From positions 46,199,797-46,263,796 of the forward strand of contig CP136061.1 in NCBI GenBank assembly GCA_032622095.1: a stretch of DNA of 64,000 nucleotides. Reading direction: 5' to 3'. Both the position numbers and the translations under genes were made by a program. The stretch comes from Siphonodentalium dalli (Eukaryota; Mollusca; Scaphopoda; Gadilida; Siphonodentaliidae). Positions within the stretch are counted from its first letter, which is position 1, and each line of letters starts with the position of its first letter. The notes below the pieces were generated by a model. That model saw nothing but the letters and a program-made list of their open reading frames with translations, ran no database searches and was not told the origin of the DNA. Shown here in pieces: positions 50,333-63,489 of this stretch.

Positions 50333-51637
50333 ATTTTAATTAGTGCTGGGACGGTTGTCCGGATAACCGGTTACGGTTCGGTTACGCGTGTCAACCGGTT
50401 GGAGGAGGCCACAACCGGATAACCGTAATATTGATAACGATCGTATATCATCGTAGTACTCCGTGTAAATGTTGCCGAAATCATTTACGGAAGTTTAAGT
50501 AACGAGAGTAAGTAATAAGAAGTCGCTTAGAAGCAATTTGGACAGTTGATTGTGTATTCATATACCCCACAACACACGCCTGTTTGATCACCGGCGGCTT
50601 TTCTAGACATGAAACCAACAACTCTGTGAATCACTTGCTACACATTCAATGCCAATTTCCTTTGGCGGCATATCATGACGTTCCGGCTGCACGCGCACCG
50701 CGGCATACATCAACGCAATCAAGTCTAGACTTTTACTATGTCATCAATAGTATGTCTGTTTTCTTGAAACTCCCCCCCCCCCCTTTGTCATTACCATTAG
50801 TTCGTCTCAAAGCGATGACAGAAGACCTACAAAAATGGAAATCGAACGTTTGGGGACATTTAATTCTAATTGAAGATGACGGAAAAAAAGAAGAAATGGG
50901 CGATATGCAAGGCCCGTCGAACGCGATTCGTTTATTGTGGATCAACATCCAATATGAAGTCGCACATCCAGAAAAAAACACAGGCCTACTGGGAGTGGGA
51001 AATCAGAGTATATCTAGTGATGTGTTCGATAACTTTATTTCCTAAACACTGGCTGGGGCTTGCGTAATAATGAATCGCGACGATTTAATTTTGTTTGAAT
51101 TTGTTTATGAAATAATTGAAGTAACATCGTGTAGCCACTGTGATTAATACATACCTGCCTATACACAAACACTAGTAAACATTACTAAACAACAGTATAC
51201 CTACCTTCAGTACCTTGTTTGGGCTAATCGTGTCCGGGATATACACAAGGGAGGAACTATATTTCGTCGCTGAAGGGTTTGCAAGCAAGCGTTGTTTATG
51301 CGATGCGGAACTCCTGTAAACATCGATATACTACCGCACCACAAATATATTATATATTTTAGTTTGTTTGGGCTCAAAACTGAATTAATTTATACACATT
51401 TACAACTATGACCGCCGTAACGGGAACGCATTGTACGACTAAAACATCGTTTGTGATCGCATGTATATCAACGTTTCCGGGACGCGTAATAAACACTTGT
51501 TTTGCCGATATAGTGACCAGTGTATTCAATCTCGTACTTAGGGTAATGCTGGTAGCGGTTAACCGGTTATGGTTAGGTTAATGCCCGTGGTTAACCGGTT
51601 AGGAAAAAAACACAACCGTCCCAGCACTAATTTTAAT
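50333..51637 (+). mobile_element. hAT element, TSD ATTTTAAT, with broken BED finger
   Basis: TAGTGCTGGGACGGTTGTCC (50341) to ACCGTCCCAGCACTA (51629); perfect duplication ATTTTAAT (50333-50340, 51630-51637). AACCGGTTA words crowd both ends. Carries a BED-finger pseudogene and no catalytic domain. Confidence 0.92.
50815..51062 (+). pseudogene. BED zinc-finger pseudogene of the hAT
   Basis: WKSNVWGHLILIEDDGKK in one frame, then after a +1/-1 shift near 50890 KKWAICKARRTRFVYCGSTS and NMKSHIQKKTQ. This gives the BED pattern W...C-x2-C-like...H-x3-5-(H) with the first cysteine pair and last ligand degraded. The 153-codon ORF (50584-51045) only overlaps the first half. Confidence 0.65.
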
Positions 51638-52441
51638 CCGTTATTTGAATTTGAATTTGCATTAACACAAGATTTAGTCAGTGTTATTGTTTGTGTATGC
51701 TTGAAAAATTTACACAAATGATTACACCAATGCAATAGTTAAAAAAATATACATTAACATTTACCATTATAAGCAACCTGGTCCATATTTGATACTAGCA
51801 AAGCTTAGTGTGCAAAAACTACTAGAAAATGGCTCAATTCGCCGGAATTCAGTTTGTATACAGCACTTAGATACCAAATATCTCAGCCAAAAAATATCAC
51901 ATTTTGCACTATTTTGAAGTTGAACTGCTATAGTTATATCAGGGTAATTATTGTCATATGCACTATGCAGAGGCTATTATTGGATATACAGTTTAAATAA
52001 GGATTTGATTTTTCAATGTCAAATGGGGATTCAGACTTATTCTCAGTCTGTTACCTCATATAACAATGATGTATATATAGCCCATTTTGAGATACTGGTA
52101 TGTCAAATAACAACCAGAATCTTTCTCTTGAATCTTGATGTTTTTATGTGGTTAAGCCATTGCCTCCAACCCACTCACAACTTAGTACATTTACAAATAA
52201 TACATGTAGATGGTGTTAAATACCTCATTTACCATGCAGTTTAAAGAATTTATAGTTGCTTGATAGCGGGCTCAAAATTCCCAGTGAAATATCTTGATTG
52301 CTTGTCGTGGAAATCCCTCCTTTAGGTGAGCAGCACCCCATAATATTGGGTATATAAAATAATAGTAGTAAAAAAATCTAGTAAAACTGTCGTAATGATA
52401 GAAGAGTTGATAAAACCGTGGTGATAGTGAATTAAGAGATT

Positions 52442-55400
52442 TAGTCCGGGAGATAATAGGGGTACCCTTGCACCCCCCCTGGGACTTAACTTCACCCCAC
52501 TCATTTTGTTCCTTATTATGTCCTTCAACTTTTAAGCAATGTTAACAAGAAAAAAAAGATGCCGTGTAGACTCCAGACAAGATGGCGTCCATCATGGCCG
52601 CCGTTTTTCAGCCCAAACCCTAAGTCAGTTTATGCAAATTATAGCGGGAAAATCTTGCAAAATGTATACAAATGTATATATTTTCGTGAAGCTGAGACAT
52701 AATGACACATTTTTGAGCCAAAATTGAAACTCACCATCCAAGATGGCCGCCAAAATGGCCACCGAAAGTTGAAAATATAACATTTTTTCACAAATGTCTT
52801 CTAGATCAATTCATGCTGTTTGGAACTGGTTGAGTAATGCAACTTCATTTTGTGTTTTTTATATTAACTAATCATTGGAGCAACGAAATATGCAATTATT
52901 GGGGTCCTAACCCCTTCCGATCCCTCAAAAATTCGATTTTACAGAATGCGGTATAAAATTTCACAAAAAATCACAATTGGGATTCTAGTCATATTTCAAC
53001 AAGAAATGAACAGAACTTTGTAATGTAAGTGAGGCATATCATTCACTGGGACCAAAATTCTTACTTTGGCTCAAAATGGCTGCCAATATGGCCACCAAAA
53101 TATGGAAAATGGTAAATATTACACCAGCGTGTCCTGCAATCGCTTACAAGTTGTGGTTGATGTATACAATTGGCTAATCTGTATTCTATACATTGCATAC
53201 CAACATGTCTAATGCACCATGGATCATTTTTACTATTGTCACCACTGACATCACCAGAAATATGGGATTTTTCTCTCACAAACTTGACAAAAATATTGGC
53301 AAAAATTTACTTTTCAAGGTTCAACCATTTGTTCAAGTAAACTGCAACTATCTGCATGAATATGTATACATAGAGTGACTTTTTGTCATGCGTCGGGTGT
53401 AGGTGTATACCTGGTGTCCATGCATGGTGACTCGTGGCTGTATCGTCATTTATGGTATGTACGGGTATAACCAAGTATGGCTGCATGATCAGGTGTACAT
53501 GTATAAAGTGGGTTATTATGTTGTCATTTGTGTGGTGTTTATGTACATATGGGGTGACTTTGGTAATGGGTGGGTTATATCTTGGTGGTAATGGGTGGGT
53601 TGTATCTTGGGTGGCTATCGCTTTCTACAATAACTCAAGGGTATGTTAATCAATAAAGAGGTCATGTCAGAGAGTTCTCCATCTTGATGATGTTTATGTG
53701 GATGGGGGTGTTAAGCGTGGAAAGCGATAGCCACCCATTAGCACACAGTCGTTACATATATACATAAACACCACAGACATAACAATATAGTGACCCACTG
53801 TATACATGTACACCTGATCCATGACCACGGATGACCATACAGCCATGCGTCACAATGCATGCACACCAGGTATACTCCTAAACATGACCCATAACCATAT
53901 AGTCACTCCCTGTATACCCATTCATCTCACTGTTGGCCATAAGGTTACCCCCTGTATACCTATTCTCCAAACGCATGGTCAAATAGACAATCAATATCTA
54001 CATCAACACCACAACAATGGCCATAAAGTCATTCCGGTATACATATGCACCTCACCAATGGCCATATAGCCACTCGCTTCATACTCACACCATCACCCAT
54101 GTCACCTGGTATACTCCTTCATCTGACCTATGGCCATATAGTCACCCCGTGTGTACCTATTCAAAACATTCATACATGATCATGGTCAATCCTTGTATAC
54201 ATATTCGCCTCAACATTGGCCATGTCACTCCTTGTATCCCTATTTGTCACACCATAGCCGAACAGTCACTCAAGATATACTAATACACCCCATCCATGTC
54301 ACTATAGTCACTCCATGTATGCATGTGCACCTCATCCATGGCCATATAGCCACTCGCTATATACACATATCCCTCGCCCATGACAATAAAGCAACACGTG
54401 TTATACTGGTATAACATACACATGACCATACCGCCACGAGTCACCAAACAGGAGCACCAGGTATACTCATACGCCTGACACATGACCATTTAGTCACCCC
54501 CTGTATAGATGTTCATTACGTTTGTGACCATACAGTCACTACTGTCTTGTATACCTACATGTTCTCATCTCACTATTAACCATACAGTCACTACTTGTAT
54601 ACCTATTTGACACACATATTCATATAACCACTCAATATACATATGCAGCTCACCCTAGACTATAGATTTACTCCAGGTATACATGTAAACCTCACTAATG
54701 GCCATTCAGCCCTTCCAGATATACAAAAAACGCACATACGACCACTCAAACACTCCATACTTGCATATACACCTCACACATAACAATTCAGCAATTCACT
54801 GCATAATCATACACGCCATCCATGATAATACAGCTAAGCCTTATACACCCACAAATGATAATACATCCACGAGATATATAAATATACATCCCACCATTAC
54901 CACACGGACACTCCCTATATAACCACACCCTCGATAATGTCCACCCAGCTTACTCCAGGTATGCATATTCAATCATGACCGTACAGTTATTCCATGTATA
55001 CCTGTACACATTACCCGTAACCATAAAATCACTCCCTATTTATCCACACACCCCATCCATGATCATACAGACAACACATGTACATACCTCCCAGGACCTT
55101 ACAGTCACATAGATGACCATGTAGCTATATCCATACACCACACCAATGACCATACATGTACACCGGTTGCACCCGTACTGAATATACACAATCATACACC
55201 ATAGAGTCACTCCATGCATACCGATTGATCTCACACCTGACCATGACCTCTCCCTGTATACCTAGATGCATCTTACCATGGACAACCCACTAATAACCAT
55301 ATAGTCACTCATTGTATACCTACTCACATCAGTCATGACACACAATAACTCCCTGTATACCTATTCACCTCACATATGATCATAGAGTAACTCCCTGGCT

Positions 55401-56769
55401 ATGATCTTGGCATCCACACTGTATCATGTTGACATTTTTTTTATCATAATGGACCAGAATAGCCAAAGATTATGATCCATCTCAGTTCTGTATCAAAGTT
55501 CTGCCCATTTCCTTTCAATAAATGTGGCCAAAATTACAAAAGAGGTTCTCAGCAAAATTGCATACTTTAAAATGAATTTGTCATGCTCCAAAAGGAACTG
55601 AGACAACCACAATAGAACATGTAGTTGTCAATTAATTAAATAACATGTATAATAACCAAGTGAGTCACAATATGCTACCTTTTCGGATAATGCAGAGAAT
55701 GTTCGGGATATATGTAAAAAATTAACATTCTACAAATTTGGTTGCCATTTTGGAAGCCATCTTGAGAAATTCAGTCTATAAACACTGTAGTGTGATACAT
55801 TTAAAATAGACCAAAACAATAAACACCTTTCAATCCAAAGATAGTTATATTTTACCTGAAAAAATTGTCCAAACCTGAAAAGTTAATTTTTGCCAATATT
55901 TATGTCAAGTTTTTGAGAGAAAAGTCCAATATTTTTGACGATGTCAGGGGTGACAATAGTAACAATTAACCATGGTGCATCAGACATGTTAGTATTCAAT
56001 GTATAGAATGCAGAATAGCCAATTTTATACATCAACCACAACTTGTAAGCGATTGCAGGACACGCTGGTGTAATATTTACCATTTTCCATATTTTGGTGG
56101 CCATATTGGCAGCCATTTTGAGCCAAAGTAAGAATTTTGGTTCCAGTGAGTTGGAATATTAATAGTTAATGATATGCCTCACTTACATTACAAAGTTCTG
56201 TTCATTTCTTGTTGCAATATGACTAGAATCCCAATTGTGATTTTTTGTGAAATTTTATACCGCATTCTGTAAAATCGAATTTTTGAGGGATCGGAAGGGG
56301 TTAGGACCCCACTAATTGCATAATTCGTTGCTCCAATGATCAGTTAATATAAAAAACACAAAATAAAGTTGCATTACTCAACCAGTTCCAAACAGCATGA
56401 ATTGATCTAGAAGATATTTGTGAAAAAATGTTATATTTTCAACTTCCGGTGGCCATTTTGGCGGCCATCTTGGATGGTGAGTTTCAATTTTGGCTCAAAA
56501 ATGTGTCATTATGTCTCAGCTTCACGAAAATATATACATTTGTATACATTTTACAAGATTTTCCCGCTATAATTTGCATAAACTGACTTAGGGTCTGGGC
56601 TGAAAAACGGTGGCCATGATGGACGCCATTTTGTATGGAGTCTACACGGCCACTTTTTTTTCTTGTTAACATTGCTTAAAAGTTGAAGGACATAATAAGG
56701 AACAAAATGAGTGGGGTGAAGTTAAGTCCCAGGGGGGGTGCAAGGGTACCCCTATTAGCTCCCGGACTA
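52442..56769. mobile_element. 4.3-kb element with ~900-bp inverted arms and satellite core
   Basis: Left arm 52444 to about 53350 and right arm about 55860 to 56767, both opening GTCCGGGAGMTAATAGGGGT and matching for about 900 bp at roughly 90% or better. TA stands at both edges, so TA may be the target. No transposase. The arms include repeated 'aagatggc(g/c)gcca' words. The 51640-52440 flank is featureless. Confidence 0.8.
53390..55400. repeat. Minisatellite core (ACCATATAGTCACTCC type)
   Basis: About 30 degenerate units of 55-70 bp with 'gaccatatagtcactccctgtatacctattcacctcac'. The first part (to about 53600) is on the opposite strand, with the switch at GGTGGCTATCGCTTTC / GAAAGCGATAGCCACC (53608-53735). 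Many short ORFs here are repeat translations. Confidence 0.85.
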
Positions 56770-56827
56770 ATTACTTGTGTGTGTATATTAACACATAAGA
56801 CCTTTTGAGTTGAGCTTCCATATTTTT

Positions 56828-57882
56828 AGTCGAGTTTTTCAAAACTCGACTTAAGGTTTGACGAGGGACGGTTGGCGGGTGGGCGGACCTAAAGAATGCC
56901 TTATAACTTTGACATTTGTGAAAGGATTCAAATTTTTTTTGGTATGGCAGTTGCTCCCAATGACTATTTACTGCCTGTAAAAATGTGTCTCGTCCGAACT
57001 TTTTAACAAGAGTTATCCATCTTAGATGGTTTTTAGTTAAGTTTTTCACCGATAGCGCGATAACTCACGCAAATATTAACCAATTTCAACAATATTTGGT
57101 ATATGAGACTCTTGCAACAATATCTCGGACGAGTTCGAAAACCAGGTTTGTCTGAATTTTTTTTCCGGAGTTATGGGTCTTAGTTTGTCTATTTTTAGCA
57201 ATTTTATCACCGTTAGCGCGATAACTCGATGAAATATTAACCGATTTCAACAATATTTGGTATAGGAGTCTCCTGCAACAATATCTCGGACGAGTTCGAA
57301 AACCAGGTTTGTCCAAAAAATTTTCGCGGAGTTATGGGTCTTAGTTTGTCTATTTTTAGCAATTTTATCATCGTTAGCGCGATAACTCGATGAAATATTA
57401 ACCGATTTCAACAATATTTGGTATATGAGTCTCCTGCAACAATATCTCGGACGAGTTCGAAAACCAGGTTTGTCCGAATTTTTTTTCGCAGAGTTATGAG
57501 TCTTAGTTTGTCTATTTTTAGCAATGTTATCACCGTTAGCACGATAACTCAATGAAATATTAACCGATTTAAACAATATTTGGTATATGAGTCTATTGCA
57601 ACAATATCTCGGATGAGTTCGAAAACCTGGTTTGTCCGAATTTTTTTTCCGGAGTTATGGGTCTTAGTTTGTCTATTTTAATCACAATTTTATCACAGTT
57701 AGTGCGATAACTCAATGAAATATTAACGGATTCAATTGATATTTGGTACATAGGTCTATTGCAATAATATACCACTGTCCAACTTTTTTCCCTGGAGTTG
57801 TGCACCTTATTGGCAGAAGTTTGGTTCGACTGCCAAAAAACTCGACAAAAGCATCTTAGATGCGTACCCCTTGTTGTTTTGT
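56828..57882 (+). mobile_element. Pearl/Helentron-like element (GTCGAG type)
   Basis: GTCGAGTTTTTCAAAACTCGAC hairpin at the left; five to six units of about 165 bp (GTTAGCGCGATAACTCGATG, CTCGGACGAGTTCGAAAACC); right end with GCATCTTAGATGC stem and CCCTTGTTG. The CTTGTT end matches the elements at 3164 and 31137. Minus-strand ORFs are repeat translations. Confidence 0.8.
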
Positions 57883-59280
57883 TTTTTATGATTACTATTT
57901 TGGTTAAAATTTGTCGTATTTACAAGAATATTTACAAGTAGTTGTCTTGCCTGTACACCCTACACACCCTCGGGATGGCATCAGTTGCCTGGTGACAATA
58001 AATTATATCAACTGGACATTTTCTGTTGAAATTAATGAAGCACAAAGTACAAGGGCAGTCTAATCTAAAGAAAATTTGATATTCAAAGGTATTGAAAATG
58101 ATGGTTTTAATACTATATTTTAGGATGTGACTGACATTACACAGCATGACTGACGTTACATGTGATTGATGTTACAACTCATTTATTACCTTATATTGCA
58201 AGAATTATGTTCAAGCAGATTCTGTTTTCCATCATTCCTTATTCCAAATGTGTAATAGATAAGTGAAGAGCCTAATATTATTGCCCATATTTCATGAGTG
58301 ACATTAAACATTGTCGAAACCTTGTGACTGACGTTACACAGATGTCCATCTACATGTAATTTGACAATATATTCCACCAAAAAGTTTTAATTTTTTCCAG
58401 CTGAAGCTTATGAAAATCAGATCTGTTAACTCCCTTGATTATAATTGTTTTCAACTAAATGCTCAAGTTTTTTTCATGAGGGTGTCACTTTAAGGGTTTC
58501 GAGGTTGTAAATCTGTATATGTTGTACCCTACTATAAGCACCTTTCAAGAAGAAGACAGAGATAACCCTTAACTGATAGAAAAAATTAAATATTCAACCA
58601 AAGAACAAATTTCAAATACAAGTTTGAAAGTTTGGTCACTATGTCCATATGGAATTGTCCTATATGTGATTTGTTCAATAGTGATATGTTCAATAGTGAT
58701 TGCTTATGCAATTTTGTCCATGAGTTTTAAGTGTGAATGGACTTGTGACAGTAATTTACAACAAGATACTAAGTAACTGACTGTTCGCAAATAATATGGA
58801 TGTTAACTATCATTATTCCTTAGTTTTTTTGACTAAAAAGAAACAGGAAAAATTATTTGGGTTGCAGAAAATATTGCTTTTTGGACCCCTTGAACACCCA
58901 CCCACTCCGTCATACGTGCCCGGAAAACACTTTTTGACCCCCCCCCCCCCCCCCCCCCCCCTATAGGTGCACCAAAGAAAAAAGAAATCAGTGTGCCTGG
59001 TCCAAATCAGATGCCCAATATCCTTTGCACCTACATTTTTGAAATCGAAGGACTCATGTTTATTAGCTTTTTATTAGCTTTTTGTCAAGAAAATATGTGA
59101 ACCATTCTTCAATTCCACCAACAACCAGCCTAGCGTGGATATTCAGGGTTAAACCGGGCTAAATGACTTCTCCCTCTCACAAATAAAAGAAACAAAACAT
59201 ATTTTCAGTGCTATTTCGACAAATTTATTCGGAAATCTTCCGCAAATGTATGTTTTAAGATATCTCTTACTGAATTATGT
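57883..59280. other. Unassigned, with RTGACTGACRTTACA motifs and a poly-C run
   Basis: Holds four of the dispersed 15-bp motifs (58127, 58146, 58162, 58324) and a poly-C run at 58938-58961. No coding signal. Confidence 0.5.
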
Positions 59281-59297
59281 ATATATTACGTACATGC

Positions 59298-59568
59298 AGG
59301 GATGGATCCAGGGATTTTTTGGGGACACCTGTTTTGGGCCCGAGATGGGTGTAGGTACGGGAGGGGGTCGCCCCACTCCCTTAGGTGCAGCATTAAAGAT
59401 CCCGCATAAGAAAATGCACTGGCTTACAAGGTCAAGATAAAGGCCAATGTATTATCTTATATATGCGAGGCTCCTTAGATGGGAGACTCTCATTTATATA
59501 AGAGAATGCATTGGCACAGGATTTTTGCAAAATTTCAAGAAGCCCCAGTCATGCAAGGGTTAAAATAT
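59298..59568. mobile_element. hAT-type solo end followed by 69-bp hairpin element
   Basis: GCAGGGATGGATCCAGGG followed by G-rich sequence resembles the end of the 5.5-kb hAT. From 59400 a hairpin family member follows (59443-59515), ending 'catgcaagggttaa' with TTAA. Confidence 0.6.
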
Positions 59569-60214
59569 TTCTCTCTGGACACTTGATTAAGCAAATAAAG
59601 GCTCTATATCAACTGTATATTGATGATTTGCATTGCATGTTGTTGAATTATAATAGAAGATTTCCTTCAAAATATAGAAAATTCTGCTTTAATAAAACTA
59701 TCCACTTGCAATTTGGGGACATTTAGGCCACCAGAGTTTGGGTGCCCAAACCTGTAACAGGTATCAAAAGAGCCCTGGATCCTTCCCTGCGTACATGTAT
59801 ACATAATTTTCAGGTTTGAACACGCCATGTCTGTTTAAATGCAGATTATAATAATTATAATATAATAAGGATCTTGGTGGTTTTAATTTTAATATGAAAT
59901 TTGTTATCTACATGTATATATAATCAACCTAATAAATGGTTTTCATAATGCACCAGAATTTTTTACTTTTATGTCACAAACAGATAATAGGTATTCCACT
60001 TTGTAAGTGAAGTGTGGCAGACACTATGTTCTGTCGACAACTGTAGTTGTCAGAGTTAATAAGCTCTGACCTGGTTGTGCCCTTTATTTGACTGGGACTG
60101 TACTTTACTCACAGATACTCATAATTATCCTTATGTTGGTACCTGTACCTCTTGTCTGACTCAATTCAATTGCTTCCTCATGGAATGCATTATTATAGAG
60201 ACTCCCCATAGAGT

Positions 60215-60995
60215 TCATCACTGCCAGGCACTACATAGCAATTACTCGTTTACTGGGTATTATGAAGAGGTGGTACCCCTCAGATCATCACTGCCAGGCA
60301 CTACATAGTAATTACTCGTTTACTGGGTGTTATGAAGAGATGGTACCCATCAGACCATCACTGCCAGACACTACATAGTAATTACTCGTTTACTGGTATT
60401 ATAAAGAGATGGTACCCCTCAGATCATCACTGCCAGGCACTACATAGTAATTACTCGTTTACTGGGTGTTATGAAGAGATGGTACCCATCAGACCATCAC
60501 TGCCAGACACTACATAGTAATTACTCGTTTACTGGTATTATAAAGAGATGGTACCCCTCAGATCATCACTGCCAGGAACTACATAGTAATTACTCGTTTA
60601 CTGGGTGTTATGAAGAGATGGTACCCCTCAGACCATCACTGCCAGGCACTACATAGTAATTACTTGTTTACCAGGTATTATGAAGAGATGGTACCGTCAC
60701 TGCTAGGCTTCTCATAGTAATTACTTGTTTACCAGGTATTATGAAGAGATGGTACCGTCACTGCTAGGCTTCTCATAGTAATTACTTGTTTACCAGGTAT
60801 TATGTAGAGATGGTACCGTCACTGCTAGGCTCCTCATAGTAATTACTTGTTTACCAGGTATTATGAAGAGATGGTACCGTCACTGCTAGGCTTCTCATAG
60901 TAATTACTTGTTTACCAGGTATTATATTGAGTTACCCCCTCAGATCATCACTGCCAGGCTCCTCATAGTAATTACTCATTTACTGGCCATTATAT
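60215..60995 (+). repeat. 70-bp minisatellite with higher-order structure
   Basis: Eleven or so units of CATCACTGCCAGGCACTACA TAGTAATTACTCGTTTACTG. Units 2-6 alternate in pairs (about 139 bp); from about 60660 a 63-64 bp derivative lacking 'cctcagatcat' takes over. Translated ORFs are repeats. Confidence 0.9.
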
Positions 60996-61569
60996 AGAGA
61001 TAGGTGAATTGAAAATAGTTCTTCCACATTTTGATTTGCATGAACGGGAAGCAAACGGCAAATCTTATATTAAGCCCTTATATACATCTTTGGACTGGGA
61101 GGGCCATTACTACACGTGACAGTGCCCTACCAGTACCACTCCATTTAACCAGACAAAAATTGTCATGCAAACTCTTGGAAATTGGCTTTGTCACCCCCAA
61201 ACCCCCATCCCCCCTGCCCCACATCTTTGAGTAGGAATTTTTAAACTGATAAGTACAAGTTTTCCAACTGCCAGATATTTCCAGTCTGACACCCTTCCAT
61301 GGTTAGAAATTCTCTAATTGATGTTAATTTCAGTTTATAATTTGATTGAAATTGAAACATACTAGTATTTCCTGTCAGAAATTTCCAAGTGCTGTTGTTC
61401 CAAGCATGAAATTTGCAACTGTTGATAATAATGAATGATGTCTTAGTACAAAGACACCAAAGCGAGGCTTCCTGTGGAGATGATAACTGCTGGCTTACAT
61501 TATATTTATCTTATTAATACCTGGTGTTAATAGACTTGAATATTTATGAGACCACCACAGGATACCTAC

Positions 61570-61765
61570 ATGTAGTGGTGTGGGTGTATGTGCACTCACA
61601 CTTCACACTGAGTAGTATCTACCCCGAGTTGTTTTATCAGCTTACAAAATTCTAGGTCTGCCTTTACTTTTCTTAGGATAGCCAGGTTCCTACTTGTACA
61701 ATGTACCATAGGTGTGTGCAGTTATACTTCACACAGAGCCGTGTCTACCCAGAGTTGTGTTCTCA
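61570..61765 (+). repeat. Two-copy duplication, about 133 bp apart
   Basis: 'gtgtgtgca.t.acacttcacac.gag' and 'gtatctacccmgagttgt' at 61575-61635 and 61708-61765. Otherwise 60996-62180 is unassigned. Confidence 0.6.
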
Positions 61766-62169
61766 GAAATACTTCTCCATGGGGTTTCCTCAATGCTGTA
61801 AAGGCCTTGAATCTGACAATTAAATACGTAGAAAGTTCTTAAATTACCACCAGGTGTCGTGAGTAGCCTTGGTTGTCAGAGATTTATGAATGTGTTGCTC
61901 ATTCAACTTGGAAAATCCAAAAAAAATTGCTGAGAAGTGGCCTAAGATGGCTTTGAATTTTAGAACAGAGTGCATTCAACAACTTTGAAAATTGTCACAA
62001 AATGGCTGTGAATAACATTGAGTTTCATAATAACTATTAAACTGACTTTGGTCAGTTAAAACAATTATATTTCCACAAATTTGTAAAGATCTTCTTGAAC
62101 GCAGCATCAATATCTGTGTGATTCTTTTCCTTGAACAATATTCGATATTAGTCCCTATTAACCTGATAA

Positions 62170-62365
62170 ACTATCATAGGGAGCCTCTCATATAAATGTA
62201 TAAGAGAATACATTGGCCTAACAATATTTACCTTGACCTTGTAGGCCACTACATCCTCTTATATATTCGAGGCTCCCTATGGGAGACTCGCAAATATAAG
62301 ACACAATGCACTGGCATAGAATCTATAATGCTGCACCAGCAATGATCTCATCATTAAAGGGTTAA
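62170..62365. repeat. 69-bp hairpins with TTAA end
   Basis: A half hairpin (62178-62217) and a full one (62245-62315), then 'attaaagggttaa' ending in TTAA, like the family members at 27.7 and 59.5 kb. Confidence 0.75.
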
Positions 62366-62489
62366 ATTGTAATTTCTTAATTTGTATGAACCATAATGGT
62401 GAACTATAACCTGACTGCACTTTGCCATTGCCTTATTTTGTCCCAAGTTCATGTACATGTATGCCCCATATGAGGTTATGTGAACAGAT

Positions 62490-63130
62490 TGGCATGGCCT
62501 GATATTGGGCAAAGTATACCTCATATTGGCCTGGCCTAATGTTGTGGCAGTATTCCTATGGACCATGGTGCTCTAATAGCATAACCAGGTGATCCAGTTT
62601 TATCCCAGGTATACCTCATATCTGTAGTACAAGACATCTGGTAATAACTTATTCTTATGGAACATGGTGTTCTACTACTATACCAGATGGCCTAATTGTG
62701 TTCCAGCTATAGTTCATAGTAGTACAAGACATCTGGCAATAAATAGACTCTTATTCGTCTGAACAACCATGACAACCAGATTCATACATTGGCCTGGCCT
62801 AATGTTGTGGCAGATACACCTCATATTTGTAGCACAAGACAGTCATAATAGCTTCTTATTCTGAACCACGATAACCAAATTCATTCATTGGCCTGGCCTG
62901 ATGTGCCAGATACACCTCATATTGGCAGTACAAGACAGTCAAAATTGCTTCTTATTCTGAACCATGATAACCAAATTCATTCATTGGCCTGGCCTGATGT
63001 TGTGCCAGATACACCTCATATTGGTGGTGCAAGACAGCTGTAATAGCTTCTTATTCTTCTGGAAATGTTCTTCTAATATAACCAGTATAACCAGATGGCC
63101 TAAATAAGATGGTATACTTCATATTGGTTC
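62490..63130 (+). repeat. ~115-bp tandem repeat (CATTGGCCTGGCCTGATG)
   Basis: Five to six diverged units with CATTGGCCTGGCCTRATGTT, 'ccagatacacctcatattgg' and 'acaagacagtcataatagcttctta'. A stray unit lies at 63765-63815. Confidence 0.8.
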
Positions 63131-63154
63131 TATCTTTGGTTAGATATTTAACAA

Positions 63155-63274
63155 CTATCTAGAGTCGGTGCTCACAAACTAGCTGTTGAAACTGAAAGAT
63201 ACAAGAAGTCTGATAGAATAGATAGAAAATGCATACACTGCAATGTGATGGAAGATGAAGATTCTGTAGAACTA
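63155..63274 (+). pseudogene. LINE C-terminal fragment
   Basis: Reads LSRVGAHKLAVETERYKKSD then IHCNVMEDEDSVEL, matching the (R)xGaHxLxIExGRY...C.C....EDExHFL ending of non-LTR retrotransposon proteins. Broken by the Tc1-like MITE that follows. Confidence 0.65.
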
Positions 63275-63489
63275 CAGTAATGCCCTAAGTAATCGACTCC
63301 TTAACCACAGCAGAATTATGGGTAACTTTTCAGGATTTAGTCGGAAATATGGCTTGGTGCCATTCATCGGAAAGCTCTCCCCGAGAGCTTTCCGATGAAT
63401 GGCACCAAGCCATATTTCCGACTAAATCCTGAAAAGTTACCCATAATTCTGCTGTGGTTAAGGAGTCTATTACTTAGGGCATTACTGTA
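63273..63489. mobile_element. Tc1/mariner-like fold-back MITE, copy 3
   Basis: CAGTAATGCCCTAAGTAATC (63275) to GGGCATTACTG (63487), TA on both sides, 213 bp, palindromic almost throughout. It is inserted in the LINE fragment. 63490-64000 has no feature beyond the stray tandem-repeat unit. Confidence 0.9.

Noticed and set aside
53821-55234. Cluster of ORFs with repeated CIPI/THMT peptides
   Set aside because: Minisatellite translations with no start context or conservation expected.
57086-57805. Minus-strand ORFs with repeated KNRQTKTHNS
   Set aside because: Translation of the 165-bp units of a pearl-like element.
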